Positions 34,870 to 43,173 of a stretch of 64,000 bases of DNA are shown piece by piece. The stretch comes from an uncultured Faecalibacterium sp. (GTDB lineage Bacteria > Bacillota > Clostridia > Oscillospirales > Ruminococcaceae): positions 1-64,000 of the forward strand of contig CALWZK010000002.1 in the NCBI GenBank assembly GCA_944386015.1, read 5' to 3'. Position numbers and translations under genes: made by a program. The first letter of the stretch is position 1, and each line of letters begins with the position of its first letter. The notes below the pieces were generated by a model. The model ran no database searches. It saw nothing but the letters and a program-made list of their open reading frames with translations, and was not told where the DNA came from.

Positions 34870-35409
34870 ATGAACAAGGAAACCCTCAACGTCCGCAAAC
34901 TCACCCGCTGCGCCGTGGTGGCAGCCATCTATGTGGCCCTGTGCCTGGGCCTGGCCCCCTTCTCTTACGGGGCCATCCAGGTCCGTGTGGCTGAGGCTCT
35001 GTGCCTGCTGCCCATCTTCGGCCCCGAGTACATCCTGGGTGTGACCCTGGGCTGCGCCCTGGCCAACCTCCTGGGCTCCACCATGGTGGATGTGGTGTTC
35101 GGCACCGTGGCCACCTTTCTGGCCTGCCTGTGCACCTATGCGGTCCGCCGCTGGCGGATCGGCGGCCTGGCCATCCCCGCAGCCATCCCCCCGGTGATCT
35201 GGAACGCCGTCATCGTGGGCACCGAGATTGCGGTGTTCTTCTCTGACACTCCGGCGACCCCCGCCCTCATCTTTGCCAACGCCCTGTCGGTGGGCGCCGG
35301 CGAGATCATCAGCTGCTGCGTGCTGGGCGTGCTGCTGGTCCGCCTGATTGAATCCAACCCCCGGCTGGCCGCAGTCTTTACCGACGAAACCCTCCGCCAG
35401 CACGCATAA
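34870..35409 (+). CDS. queT: QueT-family queuosine precursor transporter
   Basis: 179 residues, multi-helix S component of an ECF transporter (DUF988, COG4708). LTRCAVVAAIYVALCLGLAPFSYGAIQVRVAEALCLLP is the family signature, with the conserved RVAEAL, and NLLGSTMVDVVFGT follows. It takes up preQ1 or related queuosine precursors for tRNA modification. The preQ1-III riboswitch directly upstream supports this. The ATG lies 10 bases after the riboswitch GGAG. A HAD hydrolase gene starts 11 bases downstream. Confidence 0.95.
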   Translation: MNKETLNVRKLTRCAVVAAIYVALCLGLAPFSYGAIQVRVAEALCLLPIFGPEYILGVTLGCALANLLGSTMVDVVFGTVATFLACLCTYAVRRWRIGGLAIPAAIPPVIWNAVIVGTEIAVFFSDTPATPALIFANALSVGAGEIISCCVLGVLLVRLIESNPRLAAVFTDETLRQHA

Positions 35410-35420
35410 GGAGATTTGTG

Positions 35421-36062
35421 ATGAAAGACACCCAGCTGGTTTTCTGGGACTGGAACGGCACTTTGATGGACGACGTGGACTATTCCTGCGCCTGCCTCAA
35501 CGGCCTGCTGGCCGCTTACCACTACCCCCAGCGGTACGGGGTGGAAGAATACCGTAAGGTGTTCGGCTTCCCCATCCAGTCCTATTACCGCCGGGTGGGC
35601 TTTGATTTCGGCCGGGACCCTTTCCCGGTGCTGGCCGAGAGCTATATGGATCTGTACAACGCCGGGGTGGACCGGTGCCCCCTGACTGAGGGGGCCGCCG
35701 ATACCCTGGCCGCCCTGGCCGGCCGGTGTGAAGGCCAGGTGCTGCTGTCGGTCTCCCGCCGGGACTACCTGGTGGACCAGGCCCGGCGCCGCGGGGTGGA
35801 CCGCCGGTTCACCGACATGCTGGGCCTGGACGACATCCACGGGGTCAGCAAGGTGGAGCTGGGCCGCAGCTACATCCAGTCCGCCGGGGTGGACCCGGAG
35901 CGCTGCGTCATGGTCGGGGACACCGACCACGACGCCGAGACCGCCCGGGCCATGGGGGTGCGGTGCATCCTCTACACCGGCGGCCACCAGACCCCCGGCC
36001 GGCTCCAGGCCACCGGCTGCCAGACCATCGACCGTCTGGAAGACCTGCCCGGCCTGCTGTAA
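35421..36062 (+). CDS. HAD-superfamily hydrolase, phosphoglycolate phosphatase-like
   Basis: 213 residues. Motif I is WDWNGTLMDD (the nucleophile Asp plus Asn where most phosphatases have Asp), motif II VLLSVSRR, and motif IV VMVGDTDHDAETARAMG. The cap is of the Gph type. Substrate unknown; its place 11 bases after queT under the preQ1 riboswitch suggests that it could act in queuosine or nucleotide salvage, but that is inference. The ATG at 35421 is preferred over GTG at 35418 because AAGGAG is then 7 bases away. Confidence 0.85.
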   Translation: MKDTQLVFWDWNGTLMDDVDYSCACLNGLLAAYHYPQRYGVEEYRKVFGFPIQSYYRRVGFDFGRDPFPVLAESYMDLYNAGVDRCPLTEGAADTLAALAGRCEGQVLLSVSRRDYLVDQARRRGVDRRFTDMLGLDDIHGVSKVELGRSYIQSAGVDPERCVMVGDTDHDAETARAMGVRCILYTGGHQTPGRLQATGCQTIDRLEDLPGLL

Positions 36063-36075
36063 ACAAAGGACTTTG

Positions 36076-36117
36076 CCGCCCTGCCCCCCTGCAAAGGGGC
36101 CGTGCAGGGCGGTTTTT
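36076..36117 (+). terminator. Terminator of the queT unit
   Basis: CCGCCCTGC...GCAGGGCGG, with an inner CCCCTGCAAAGGGG, followed by TTTTT. Confidence 0.9.
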
Positions 36118-36160
36118 GCGGTCTGTTCACAGAAATTTTACCGGAAAGTCGGCCAAATGT

Positions 36161-36190
36161 TTGACACCCCTTCCCGCTTTGGTGTATCAT
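36161..36190 (+). promoter_or_regulatory. Promoter of secA
   Basis: TTGACA, 18 bases, TATCAT, about 130 bases before secA. Confidence 0.72.
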
Positions 36191-36322
36191 AGGAGCAGTG
36201 CCTTCGGGGGCGGTAGGATGCCCCGGGGCCTCTGCTTTCCCAGGAAAGCCGGCGGCGCCGGGCCGTGCAAAAAACCGCAGCCCGCCCTACGATATGCAAC
36301 ACTCCTGTTTTGAGGTGAAACT

Positions 36323-39265
36323 ATGTCCCTGGTAGAAAAAATCTTCGGTACCTTCTCGGACCGGGAGCTGAAAAAGATCAACCCCCTCACCAAGAAGGTC
36401 CTCGACCTTGAGCCCACTTATGCGGCCATGTCGGACCACGAGCTGCAGGCCCAGACCCCGGCTCTGAAGGCCCGTCTGGCCGGGGGCGAAACCCTGGACG
36501 ATATCCTGCCCGACGCCTTTGCCGTCTGCCGCGAGGCAGCCTGGCGTGTGCTGGGCATGAAGCATTTCCCGGTCCAGATCACCGGCGGCATCGCCCTGCA
36601 CCGCGCCAACATCGCCGAGATGCAGACCGGTGAAGGCAAGACCCTGGTGGCCACCCTGCCCGCCTATCTGAACGCCCTCACCGGCGAAGGGGTCCATGTG
36701 GTCACCGTCAACGACTACCTGGCCAAGCGCGACAGCGAATGGATGGGCAAGCTGTACCGGTGGCTGGGCCTGACGGTGGGCCTGATTGTCCCCGGCCTGG
36801 ACGGCGCTGCCCGCCGCAAGGCCTACAACGCCGACATCACCTACGGCACCAACAACGAATTCGGCTTCGATTACCTGCGGGACAACATGGTCACCTACAA
36901 GGCCAACATGGTCCAGCGGGGCCACGCCTACGCCATCGTGGACGAGGTGGACTCGATCCTGATCGATGAGGCCCGCACCCCCCTGATCATCTCGGGCCGG
37001 GGCGAGGACTCCTCTTCCCTCTACACCCAGGTGGACCAGTTTGTCCGCACCCTGCGCAAGAGCGTGGTGGTGGAGCTGGAAACCAAGGAGGAAGCCGACG
37101 ACCAGGCCGACGGCGATTACGTGGTGGACGAAAAGCACAAGACCGCCACCCTGACCGCCAGCGGCATCAAGAAGGCCGAGGAATACTTTAAGGTGGAGAA
37201 CCTGGCCGCCGCCGAGAACATGACCCTGGTCCACCACATCGAGCAGGCCATCAAGGCCCACGGTGTCATGAAGAAGGACATCGACTATGTGGTCAAGGAC
37301 GGCGAAGTCATCATTGTGGATGAGTTCACCGGCCGCCTGATGATCGGCCGCCGCTACAACGAGGGCCTTCACCAGGCCATCGAGGCCAAGGAAGGGGTCC
37401 ACATTGCCTCTGAGAGCAAGACCCTGGCCACCATCACCTTCCAGAACTATTTCCGCATGTACAAGAAGCTGTCCGGCATGACCGGCACAGCCCGCACCGA
37501 GGCCACCGAGTTCACCGAGATCTACGGCCTGAACATTGTGACCATCCCCACCAACAAGCCCAACATCCGCAAGGATTACCCCGACGTGGTTTACTCCACC
37601 GTGGCCGGCAAGTACCGGGCCGTCATCGACCAGGTGATGGCCTGCCATGAAAAGGGCCAGCCTGTGCTGGTGGGCACCGTCAGCGTGGAAAAGAGCGAGA
37701 TCCTGGCCAAGATGCTCCAGAAGCGGACCAGGGACTTCAACGTCCTGAACGCCAAGAACCACGAGCGCGAAGCCGAGATCGTGGCCCAGGCCGGCAAGAA
37801 GGGCGCCATCACCATTGCCACCAACATGGCAGGCCGCGGCACCGACATCATGCTGGGCGGCAACGCCGAGTTCATGGCCAAGGCCCAGATGCGCAAAGAG
37901 CAGTTCTGTGAAAAGCTGCTGAGCCCCGATGCCCCCGAGAACGCCCTGCCCGAGCAGGTGGAAGCTTTGCTGGTGGAGGCCGACGGCCACAGCGACACCA
38001 CCGACGCCAACATCCTGGCTGCCCGTGCCCGGTTTGACGAGCTGTACAACCAGTACAAGGCTGAGATTGCCACCGAGGCCGAGGAGGTCCGCGCGGCAGG
38101 CGGCCTGTTCATCATCGGCACCGAGCGCCACGAGAGCCGCCGCATTGACAACCAGCTCCGCGGCCGTGCCGGCCGCCAGGGCGACCCCGGCGCCTCCCGG
38201 TTCTACCTGAGCCTGGAAGACGACCTGATGCGGCTGTTCGGCGGCGAGCGGGTCCAGAGCCTGATGAACACCATGGGCCTGGATGAGGACACCCCCATCG
38301 AGACCAAGATGATCACCTCCACCATCGAGAGCGCCCAGAAGAAGCTGGAGGGCCGCAACTTCGAGATCCGCAAAAACGTGCTGCGGTACGACGACGTCAT
38401 GAACCAGCAGCGCGAGATCATCTATGGCCAGCGCCGCAAAGTGCTGGACGGCGAGGACGTCAGCGCCGACATCCACAAGATGCTGCGGGACAACATCGAC
38501 AGCAGCTGCGCCCTCTTCCTGGCCGGCGAGGACAAGGACACCTGGGACTTCAACGCCCTCCGCCGCCACTACAAGGGCTGGCTGGCCACCGACGAGGACT
38601 TCCACTACACCCCCGAGGAGCTGGCCGACCTGACCCCCCAGAAGGTGGCCGACGCCCTGTACGACCGGGGCATCCAGGTGCTGAAGGACAAGGAGACCCG
38701 GTACGGCCTGCCCCTGATGCGGGAGCTGGAGCGGATCTGCCTGCTGCGGTGCGTGGACCGCTACTGGATGGACCACATCGACAATATGGACCAGCTGCGC
38801 AAAGGCATCTCCCTGCGCAGCTACGGCCAGAAGGACCCTGTGGTGGAATACCGGATCGAGGGCTTTGACATGTTCGACCAGATGGTGGATTCCATCCGGG
38901 AGGACACCGTCAAGATGCTGCTGATGATCGAGGTGCGGCCGGTGCAGGCCGGCCAGCAGCCCGGCCAGCCGGCCCCTGCCCAGCAGCCCGCCCCGGCTGC
39001 TCCTGCGGCTGCGGCCCCCAAGGCTGCCCCCATCCCGGCAGCCCACCCCGGCCAGGCCGACATCGCCGCCCTGCGCCAGAAGATGGCCGGCCAGAGCGCC
39101 GGCGACCGCGCTGCCGCTGCCGGCCAGCTGTCCGGCGGCGCCAACAAGCCGGTGCGCGTGGGCAAGATCGGCCGCAATGACCCCTGCCCCTGCGGCAGCG
39201 GCCTGAAGTGGAAGAAGTGCACCTGCCAGCAGTACCACCCCGACCTGTACAAGCAGTCCAAGTAA
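36323..39265 (+). CDS. secA: Preprotein translocase ATPase SecA
   Basis: 980 residues. SecA drives preproteins through SecYEG. Motor motifs: [13 protein letters not shown] (Walker A), [14 protein letters not shown] (DEAD box), [13 protein letters not shown] and [22 protein letters not shown]. The C-terminal Pro/Ala-rich linker (about residues 872-910) leads to the zinc tail [17 protein letters not shown] that binds SecB or lipid. Length and order are normal for the single SecA1. GAGGTG precedes the ATG. Monocistronic. Confidence 0.98.
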   Translation: MSLVEKIFGTFSDRELKKINPLTKKVLDLEPTYAAMSDHELQAQTPALKARLAGGETLDDILPDAFAVCREAAWRVLGMKHFPVQITGGIALHRANIAEMQTGEGKTLVATLPAYLNALTGEGVHVVTVNDYLAKRDSEWMGKLYRWLGLTVGLIVPGLDGAARRKAYNADITYGTNNEFGFDYLRDNMVTYKANMVQRGHAYAIVDEVDSILIDEARTPLIISGRGEDSSSLYTQVDQFVRTLRKSVVVELETKEEADDQADGDYVVDEKHKTATLTASGIKKAEEYFKVENLAAAENMTLVHHIEQAIKAHGVMKKDIDYVVKDGEVIIVDEFTGRLMIGRRYNEGLHQAIEAKEGVHIASESKTLATITFQNYFRMYKKLSGMTGTARTEATEFTEIYGLNIVTIPTNKPNIRKDYPDVVYSTVAGKYRAVIDQVMACHEKGQPVLVGTVSVEKSEILAKMLQKRTRDFNVLNAKNHEREAEIVAQAGKKGAITIATNMAGRGTDIMLGGNAEFMAKAQMRKEQFCEKLLSPDAPENALPEQVEALLVEADGHSDTTDANILAARARFDELYNQYKAEIATEAEEVRAAGGLFIIGTERHESRRIDNQLRGRAGRQGDPGASRFYLSLEDDLMRLFGGERVQSLMNTMGLDEDTPIETKMITSTIESAQKKLEGRNFEIRKNVLRYDDVMNQQREIIYGQRRKVLDGEDVSADIHKMLRDNIDSSCALFLAGEDKDTWDFNALRRHYKGWLATDEDFHYTPEELADLTPQKVADALYDRGIQVLKDKETRYGLPLMRELERICLLRCVDRYWMDHIDNMDQLRKGISLRSYGQKDPVVEYRIEGFDMFDQMVDSIREDTVKMLLMIEVRPVQAGQQPGQPAPAQQPAPAAPAAAAPKAAPIPAAHPGQADIAALRQKMAGQSAGDRAAAAGQLSGGANKPVRVGKIGRNDPCPCGSGLKWKKCTCQQYHPDLYKQSK

Positions 39266-39275
39266 GCCAAAACGC

Positions 39276-39314
39276 AAAGAGCCCGCTTCCCTGACGGAAG
39301 CGGGCTCTTTTTGG
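39276..39314. terminator. Bidirectional terminator between secA and deoB
   Basis: AAAGAGCCCGCTTCC-CTGAC-GGAAGCGGGCTCTTT, with T tracts on both strands, serving the two convergent genes. Confidence 0.92.
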
Positions 39315-39329
39315 CGTATCGGAAAATCT

Positions 39330-40508
39330 TTATGCCTTGATCTCGTTCCAGACGCTCCGGCCGTCCAGGCTGGAGGCGTCCACCCCCAGATACTCACAGA
39401 CGGTCCGGGCGATGGTGGCAAAGCTCATCCGGGTGCCCAGGTTGACCCCGGGGCGGACGTGCTTGCCATAGACCATCCAGGGCACATACTCCCGGGTGTG
39501 GTCGGTGGTCTTGAGGTAGGAGGGGTCGCAGCCGTGGTCGGCGGTGATCATCAGGATGTCGTCCTCCCGCATGCCGGGCAGGAAGCCGGCCAGGAACCGG
39601 TCAAACTCGGTGGCGGCGGCGGCGTAGCCGGGGACGTTGCGGCGGTGGCCGTACAGCATGTCGAAGTCCACCAGGTTGACAAAGGCCAGGCCCTCGAAAT
39701 CCCGGGTCTGGAGGGCCTGGGTGAAGGCGATGCCGTTGGTGTTGCCGGTGGTCTTGATCTTTTCGGTGACCCCCTGGCCGTCAAAGATATCGAAGATCTT
39801 GCCCACGGCGATGACGTCTTTGCCGGCCTTGCCCAGCAGGTCCAGCATGGTGTCCCGGGGGGGCTTGAGGCTCAGGTCGTGGCGGTTGGTGGTGCGCTGG
39901 AAGTTGTCGGCCTTATCCCCCACAAAGGGCCGGGCGATGACGCGGCCCACGCCGTATTTGCCGGTGAGCATCTGGCGGGCAATCTCGCAGCAGCGGTACA
40001 GCTCGGGCACCGGCACCAGGGCCTCGTTGGCGGCCACCTGGAAGACGCTGTCGGCGCTGGTGTAGACAATCAGGGCGTTCTGGGCCATGGCCTGCTCGCC
40101 GTAGTCCTTCAGCACCTCGGTGCCGGAATAGGGCTTGTTGCACAGCACCTTATAGCCGGTCCTGGCCTCGAATTCGGCGATCAGCTCGTCGGGGAAACCG
40201 TTGGGGAAGGTGGGCAGGGGCTGGGGGCTCACCACGCCTGCAATCTCCCAGTGGCCGATGGTGGTGTCCTTGCCCATGCTCTGTTCCTGGAGCCGGGCGT
40301 AGGCGCCGATGGGGGCGGGGTCGGGGGTGCCCGCCGTCACCCCGTCCATATTGAACAGGCCCAGACGGCCCATGTTGGGGCAGTCAAAGGCGGGGTCTTT
40401 GGCGATGGCCCCCAGGGTGTTGGTGCCTTCGTCGCCAAAGGCGGCTGCGTCCGGCTCTGCGCCGATGCCAAAGCTGTCCAGAACAATCAGAAATACACGT
40501 TTTGCCAT
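39330..40508 (-). CDS. deoB: Phosphopentomutase
   Basis: 392 residues, alkaline phosphatase-like fold. It interconverts (deoxy)ribose 1- and 5-phosphate in nucleoside breakdown. Metal-site motifs: LIVLDSFGIGAEPDAAAFGD at the N-terminus, and MITADHGCDPSYLKTTDHTREYVPWM near the C-terminus. The ATG at 40508 starts the conserved MAKRVFLIVLD; AAAGGA lies about 12 bases upstream, a rather long gap. A TATACT on the minus strand near 40607 may be its -10. No other deo genes are near. Confidence 0.96.
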   Translation of the reverse strand: MAKRVFLIVLDSFGIGAEPDAAAFGDEGTNTLGAIAKDPAFDCPNMGRLGLFNMDGVTAGTPDPAPIGAYARLQEQSMGKDTTIGHWEIAGVVSPQPLPTFPNGFPDELIAEFEARTGYKVLCNKPYSGTEVLKDYGEQAMAQNALIVYTSADSVFQVAANEALVPVPELYRCCEIARQMLTGKYGVGRVIARPFVGDKADNFQRTTNRHDLSLKPPRDTMLDLLGKAGKDVIAVGKIFDIFDGQGVTEKIKTTGNTNGIAFTQALQTRDFEGLAFVNLVDFDMLYGHRRNVPGYAAAATEFDRFLAGFLPGMREDDILMITADHGCDPSYLKTTDHTREYVPWMVYGKHVRPGVNLGTRMSFATIARTVCEYLGVDASSLDGRSVWNEIKA

Positions 40509-40710
40509 AGTTTTGTGATGTCCTTTCTGCGGGGAAGCCAAGCGCTCCCCGCTGGTGGGGGCGGTTTGCGCCGGGCCGCTGGCCCGGCCGCCCTGTTTGT
40601 ATCAGTATACCATATTTCCCCACCCCGCAAAAGGGGCAAAGTCACACTTTCGCCCTTCTTTCGCACTTGAAAAATCAGGGGTGAAACCCAGGATTTTCGC
40701 AAAAAAATGC

Positions 40711-40739
40711 TTGCTCATTTGTATCTATCCCGTTATAAT
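40711..40739 (+). promoter_or_regulatory. Promoter of pyk
   Basis: TTGCTC, 17 bases, TATAAT, 57 bases before pyk. Confidence 0.78.
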
Positions 40740-40796
40740 AAGGGTGTATGGCTAGAAATCAATTTCAATCGGCATTCGGCAATGCCAGGAGGTAAT

Positions 40797-42563
40797 ATGC
40801 GCAAGACCAAGATCATCTGCACCCTCGGCCCTTCCACCGACAAGGAAGGCGTGCTGCGTGCGCTTGTGGAAAACGGGATGAACGTCGCCCGTTTCAACTT
40901 CTCCCACGGCTCCCACGAGGAGCACAAGGGCCGTCTGGACGCCCTGAAGGCCATCCGTGAAGAGCTGAACCAGCCTGTGGCTGCAATGCTGGACACCAAG
41001 GGCCCCGAGATCCGTCTGAAGGACTTCAAGAACGGTTCCGAGATGCTGGAGGAAGGCCAGACCTTCACCCTCACCACCCGCGAAGTGGAGGGCACCAAGG
41101 AGATCGTCAGCATCACCTACAAGGATCTGCCCCACGATGTGGCCCCCGGCGGCACCATCATGCTGGATGACGGCCTGATCAAGCTGTCCATCCGGGAAGT
41201 CACCGACACCGATATCGTCTGCACCGTCCTGAACGGCGGCAAGATCAAAAACAAGAAGGGCGTCAACGTCCCCGGCGTCCACCTGTCCATGCCCTATATG
41301 AGCCAGCGGGACCGGGACGACATCATCTTCGGCATCGAGCAGGGCTTTGACCTGATCGCCGCTTCCTTTGTGCGCACCGCACAGGATGTCTACGAGATCC
41401 GCAACCTGCTGAACATGTATGACTCCAAGATTCGGATCATCGCCAAGATCGAGAACCCCGAGGGCGTCGAGAACATCGACAGCATCCTGGCTGCCGCCGA
41501 CGCCGTCATGGTGGCCCGCGGTGACCTGGGCGTTGAAATCGATTTCTCTGAGCTGCCCGGCGTCCAGAAGTCCATCATCGACCGGTCCTTCTCCTACGGC
41601 AAGCCCATTGTCACCGCCACCCAGATGCTGGACAGCATGATCAGCAACCCCCGCCCCACCCGCGCCGAGATCTCGGACGTGGCCAACGCCATCTATGACG
41701 GCACCTCTGCCATCATGCTGTCGGGCGAGACCGCTGCCGGCGCCTACCCTGTGGAGGCCCTGTGCACCATGTCCCAGATCGCCGAGCGCACCGAGGCGGA
41801 TGTCCACTACCAGGTCCACCGCCTGAGCCGGATGAAGGTCAACGGCACCACCAGCGTCAGCGACGCCACCGCCCATGCCGCCTGCCTCACCGCCCAGGAC
41901 GTCAACGCTTCGGCCATCGTCACCGTGTCCGAGTCGGGCAACACCGCCCGCCTGCTGAGCAAATACCGCCCCCAGCAGCCCATCATCGCCTTCGTCATGG
42001 ACCCCCAGGTCCAGCGCCAGCTGTCCCTGTCCTGGGGCATCACTCCCCTGCTGATGCCTCTGGCCCACAGCACCGATGAGCTGATCGAGGTCTCCACCTC
42101 CCTGGCCGAGAAGTACGGCTACATCCACAACGGCGAGCTGGCTGTGGTCACCGCCGGCGTGCCGGTGGGCGTCAGCGGCACCACCAACATGGTCAAGATC
42201 CACATGGTGGGCAACTGCCTGGTGTCCGGCGTGGGCGTGGGCCGCGAGGACTGCGAGAGCGCCAGCGCCACCGGCAAGGCCTGCGTCTGCCACAACCTGG
42301 ACGAAATCAAGGCCCATTTTAAGCCGGGCATGATCCTGGTGCTGCCCTCCACCGACAACGAGATGATGCCCTATATCCGCGACGCCGCCGCTCTGGTGGT
42401 GGAGGAGCCCGGCCTCAACAGCCACGCTGCCATCGCCGCCAAGGCTCTGCTGAAGCCCGCCATCATCGGTGCCCAGGGCGCCACCACCCACATCCGGGAC
42501 GGCCTGGACATCGCGGTGGACTGCGCCCACGGCAACGTCCAGTCCCTGCAGGGCCAGGGCTAA
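40797..42563 (+). CDS. pyk: Pyruvate kinase with C-terminal PEP-utilising-type domain
   Basis: 588 residues. Residues 1-470 are pyruvate kinase: MRKTKIICTLGPSTDKEG, MLDTKGPEIR, IIAKIENPEGVENID with the catalytic Lys, and VMVARGDLGVEI. The last ~110 residues (FKPGMILVLPSTDNEMMPYIRDAAALVVEEPGLNSHAAIAAKALLKPAIIG) form the PEP-utiliser mobile domain seen in Bacillus-type enzymes, with the usual ligand Thr/His motif written as NSHAAI. It makes ATP and pyruvate from PEP. CAGGAGG lies 4 bases before the ATG. luxS starts 13 bases later and probably shares the transcript. Confidence 0.97.
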   Translation: MRKTKIICTLGPSTDKEGVLRALVENGMNVARFNFSHGSHEEHKGRLDALKAIREELNQPVAAMLDTKGPEIRLKDFKNGSEMLEEGQTFTLTTREVEGTKEIVSITYKDLPHDVAPGGTIMLDDGLIKLSIREVTDTDIVCTVLNGGKIKNKKGVNVPGVHLSMPYMSQRDRDDIIFGIEQGFDLIAASFVRTAQDVYEIRNLLNMYDSKIRIIAKIENPEGVENIDSILAAADAVMVARGDLGVEIDFSELPGVQKSIIDRSFSYGKPIVTATQMLDSMISNPRPTRAEISDVANAIYDGTSAIMLSGETAAGAYPVEALCTMSQIAERTEADVHYQVHRLSRMKVNGTTSVSDATAHAACLTAQDVNASAIVTVSESGNTARLLSKYRPQQPIIAFVMDPQVQRQLSLSWGITPLLMPLAHSTDELIEVSTSLAEKYGYIHNGELAVVTAGVPVGVSGTTNMVKIHMVGNCLVSGVGVGREDCESASATGKACVCHNLDEIKAHFKPGMILVLPSTDNEMMPYIRDAAALVVEEPGLNSHAAIAAKALLKPAIIGAQGATTHIRDGLDIAVDCAHGNVQSLQGQG

Positions 42564-42576
42564 GGAGGCTGCTGCC

Positions 42577-43035
42577 ATGGAACGGATTGCCAGCTTCTGT
42601 GTGGACCACACCAAACTGATGCCCGGGATGTACCTGAGCCGCCAGGACGGGGACGTCCTGACCTGGGACATCCGGATGAAGCGGCCCAACCAGGGGGACT
42701 ACCTGTCCACCGGCGCCGCCCACACCCTGGAGCACCTGTTTGCCACCTATGCCCGGAACAGTGCCTGGAGCCAGGGGGTCATCTATGTGGGCCCCATGGG
42801 CTGCCGCACCGGCTTCTACCTGCTGACCCGGGGGCTGACCCCCGCCCAGGCTTTGGAGCTGACGGTGGACTCCTTCCGGTTCATGGCCGGCTACGACGGG
42901 CCCATCCCCGGCGCCAGCGCCGCCGAGTGCGGCAACTGGCAGGATATGGACCTGCCCGCCGCCCGGGCCGAAGCTGCCGCCATGCTGCCGGTGCTGGAAG
43001 GCCTCACCGCCGACCAGCTCCACTACAACGCGTAA
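42577..43035 (+). CDS. luxS: S-ribosylhomocysteine lyase (autoinducer-2 synthase)
   Basis: 152 residues. The metal ligands are the HTLEH motif (His49, His53) and Cys118 in AECGNW; catalytic Cys76 lies in GPMGCRTGFY and Glu52 in HTLEH. LuxS splits S-ribosylhomocysteine into homocysteine and DPD, the precursor of AI-2. AAGGAGG lies 7 bases before the ATG. It directly follows pyk, with a strong terminator after it. Confidence 0.97.
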   Translation: MERIASFCVDHTKLMPGMYLSRQDGDVLTWDIRMKRPNQGDYLSTGAAHTLEHLFATYARNSAWSQGVIYVGPMGCRTGFYLLTRGLTPAQALELTVDSFRFMAGYDGPIPGASAAECGNWQDMDLPAARAEAAAMLPVLEGLTADQLHYNA

Positions 43036-43046
43036 TAACGCAAAGC

Positions 43047-43082
43047 AAAACGCCTGCCGGTTTTCGCCGGCAGGCGTTTTTT
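43047..43082. terminator. Terminator between luxS and the GH31 pair
   Basis: AAAACGCCTGCCGG-TTTTCG-CCGGCAGGCGTTTT followed by TT; usable on both strands. Confidence 0.92.
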
Positions 43083-43173
43083 GGGTTCCGGGGGCGCAAA
43101 AAGACGCCCGGACGCACCTTTGCAGGATGATGCGCCCGGACGCCGGGAGGATGGCTGGGTAATGGAACTGTGG

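Noticed and set aside
35421..36062. Annotating the HAD gene as phosphoglycolate phosphatase (gph)
   Set aside because: The family fold fits, but motif I differs and the preQ1-controlled context points elsewhere; substrate left open.
36287..39421. Open frame of over 1000 codons antisense to secA
   Set aside because: Shadow of secA; composition dominated by Gly, Val, His and Leu; no domain.
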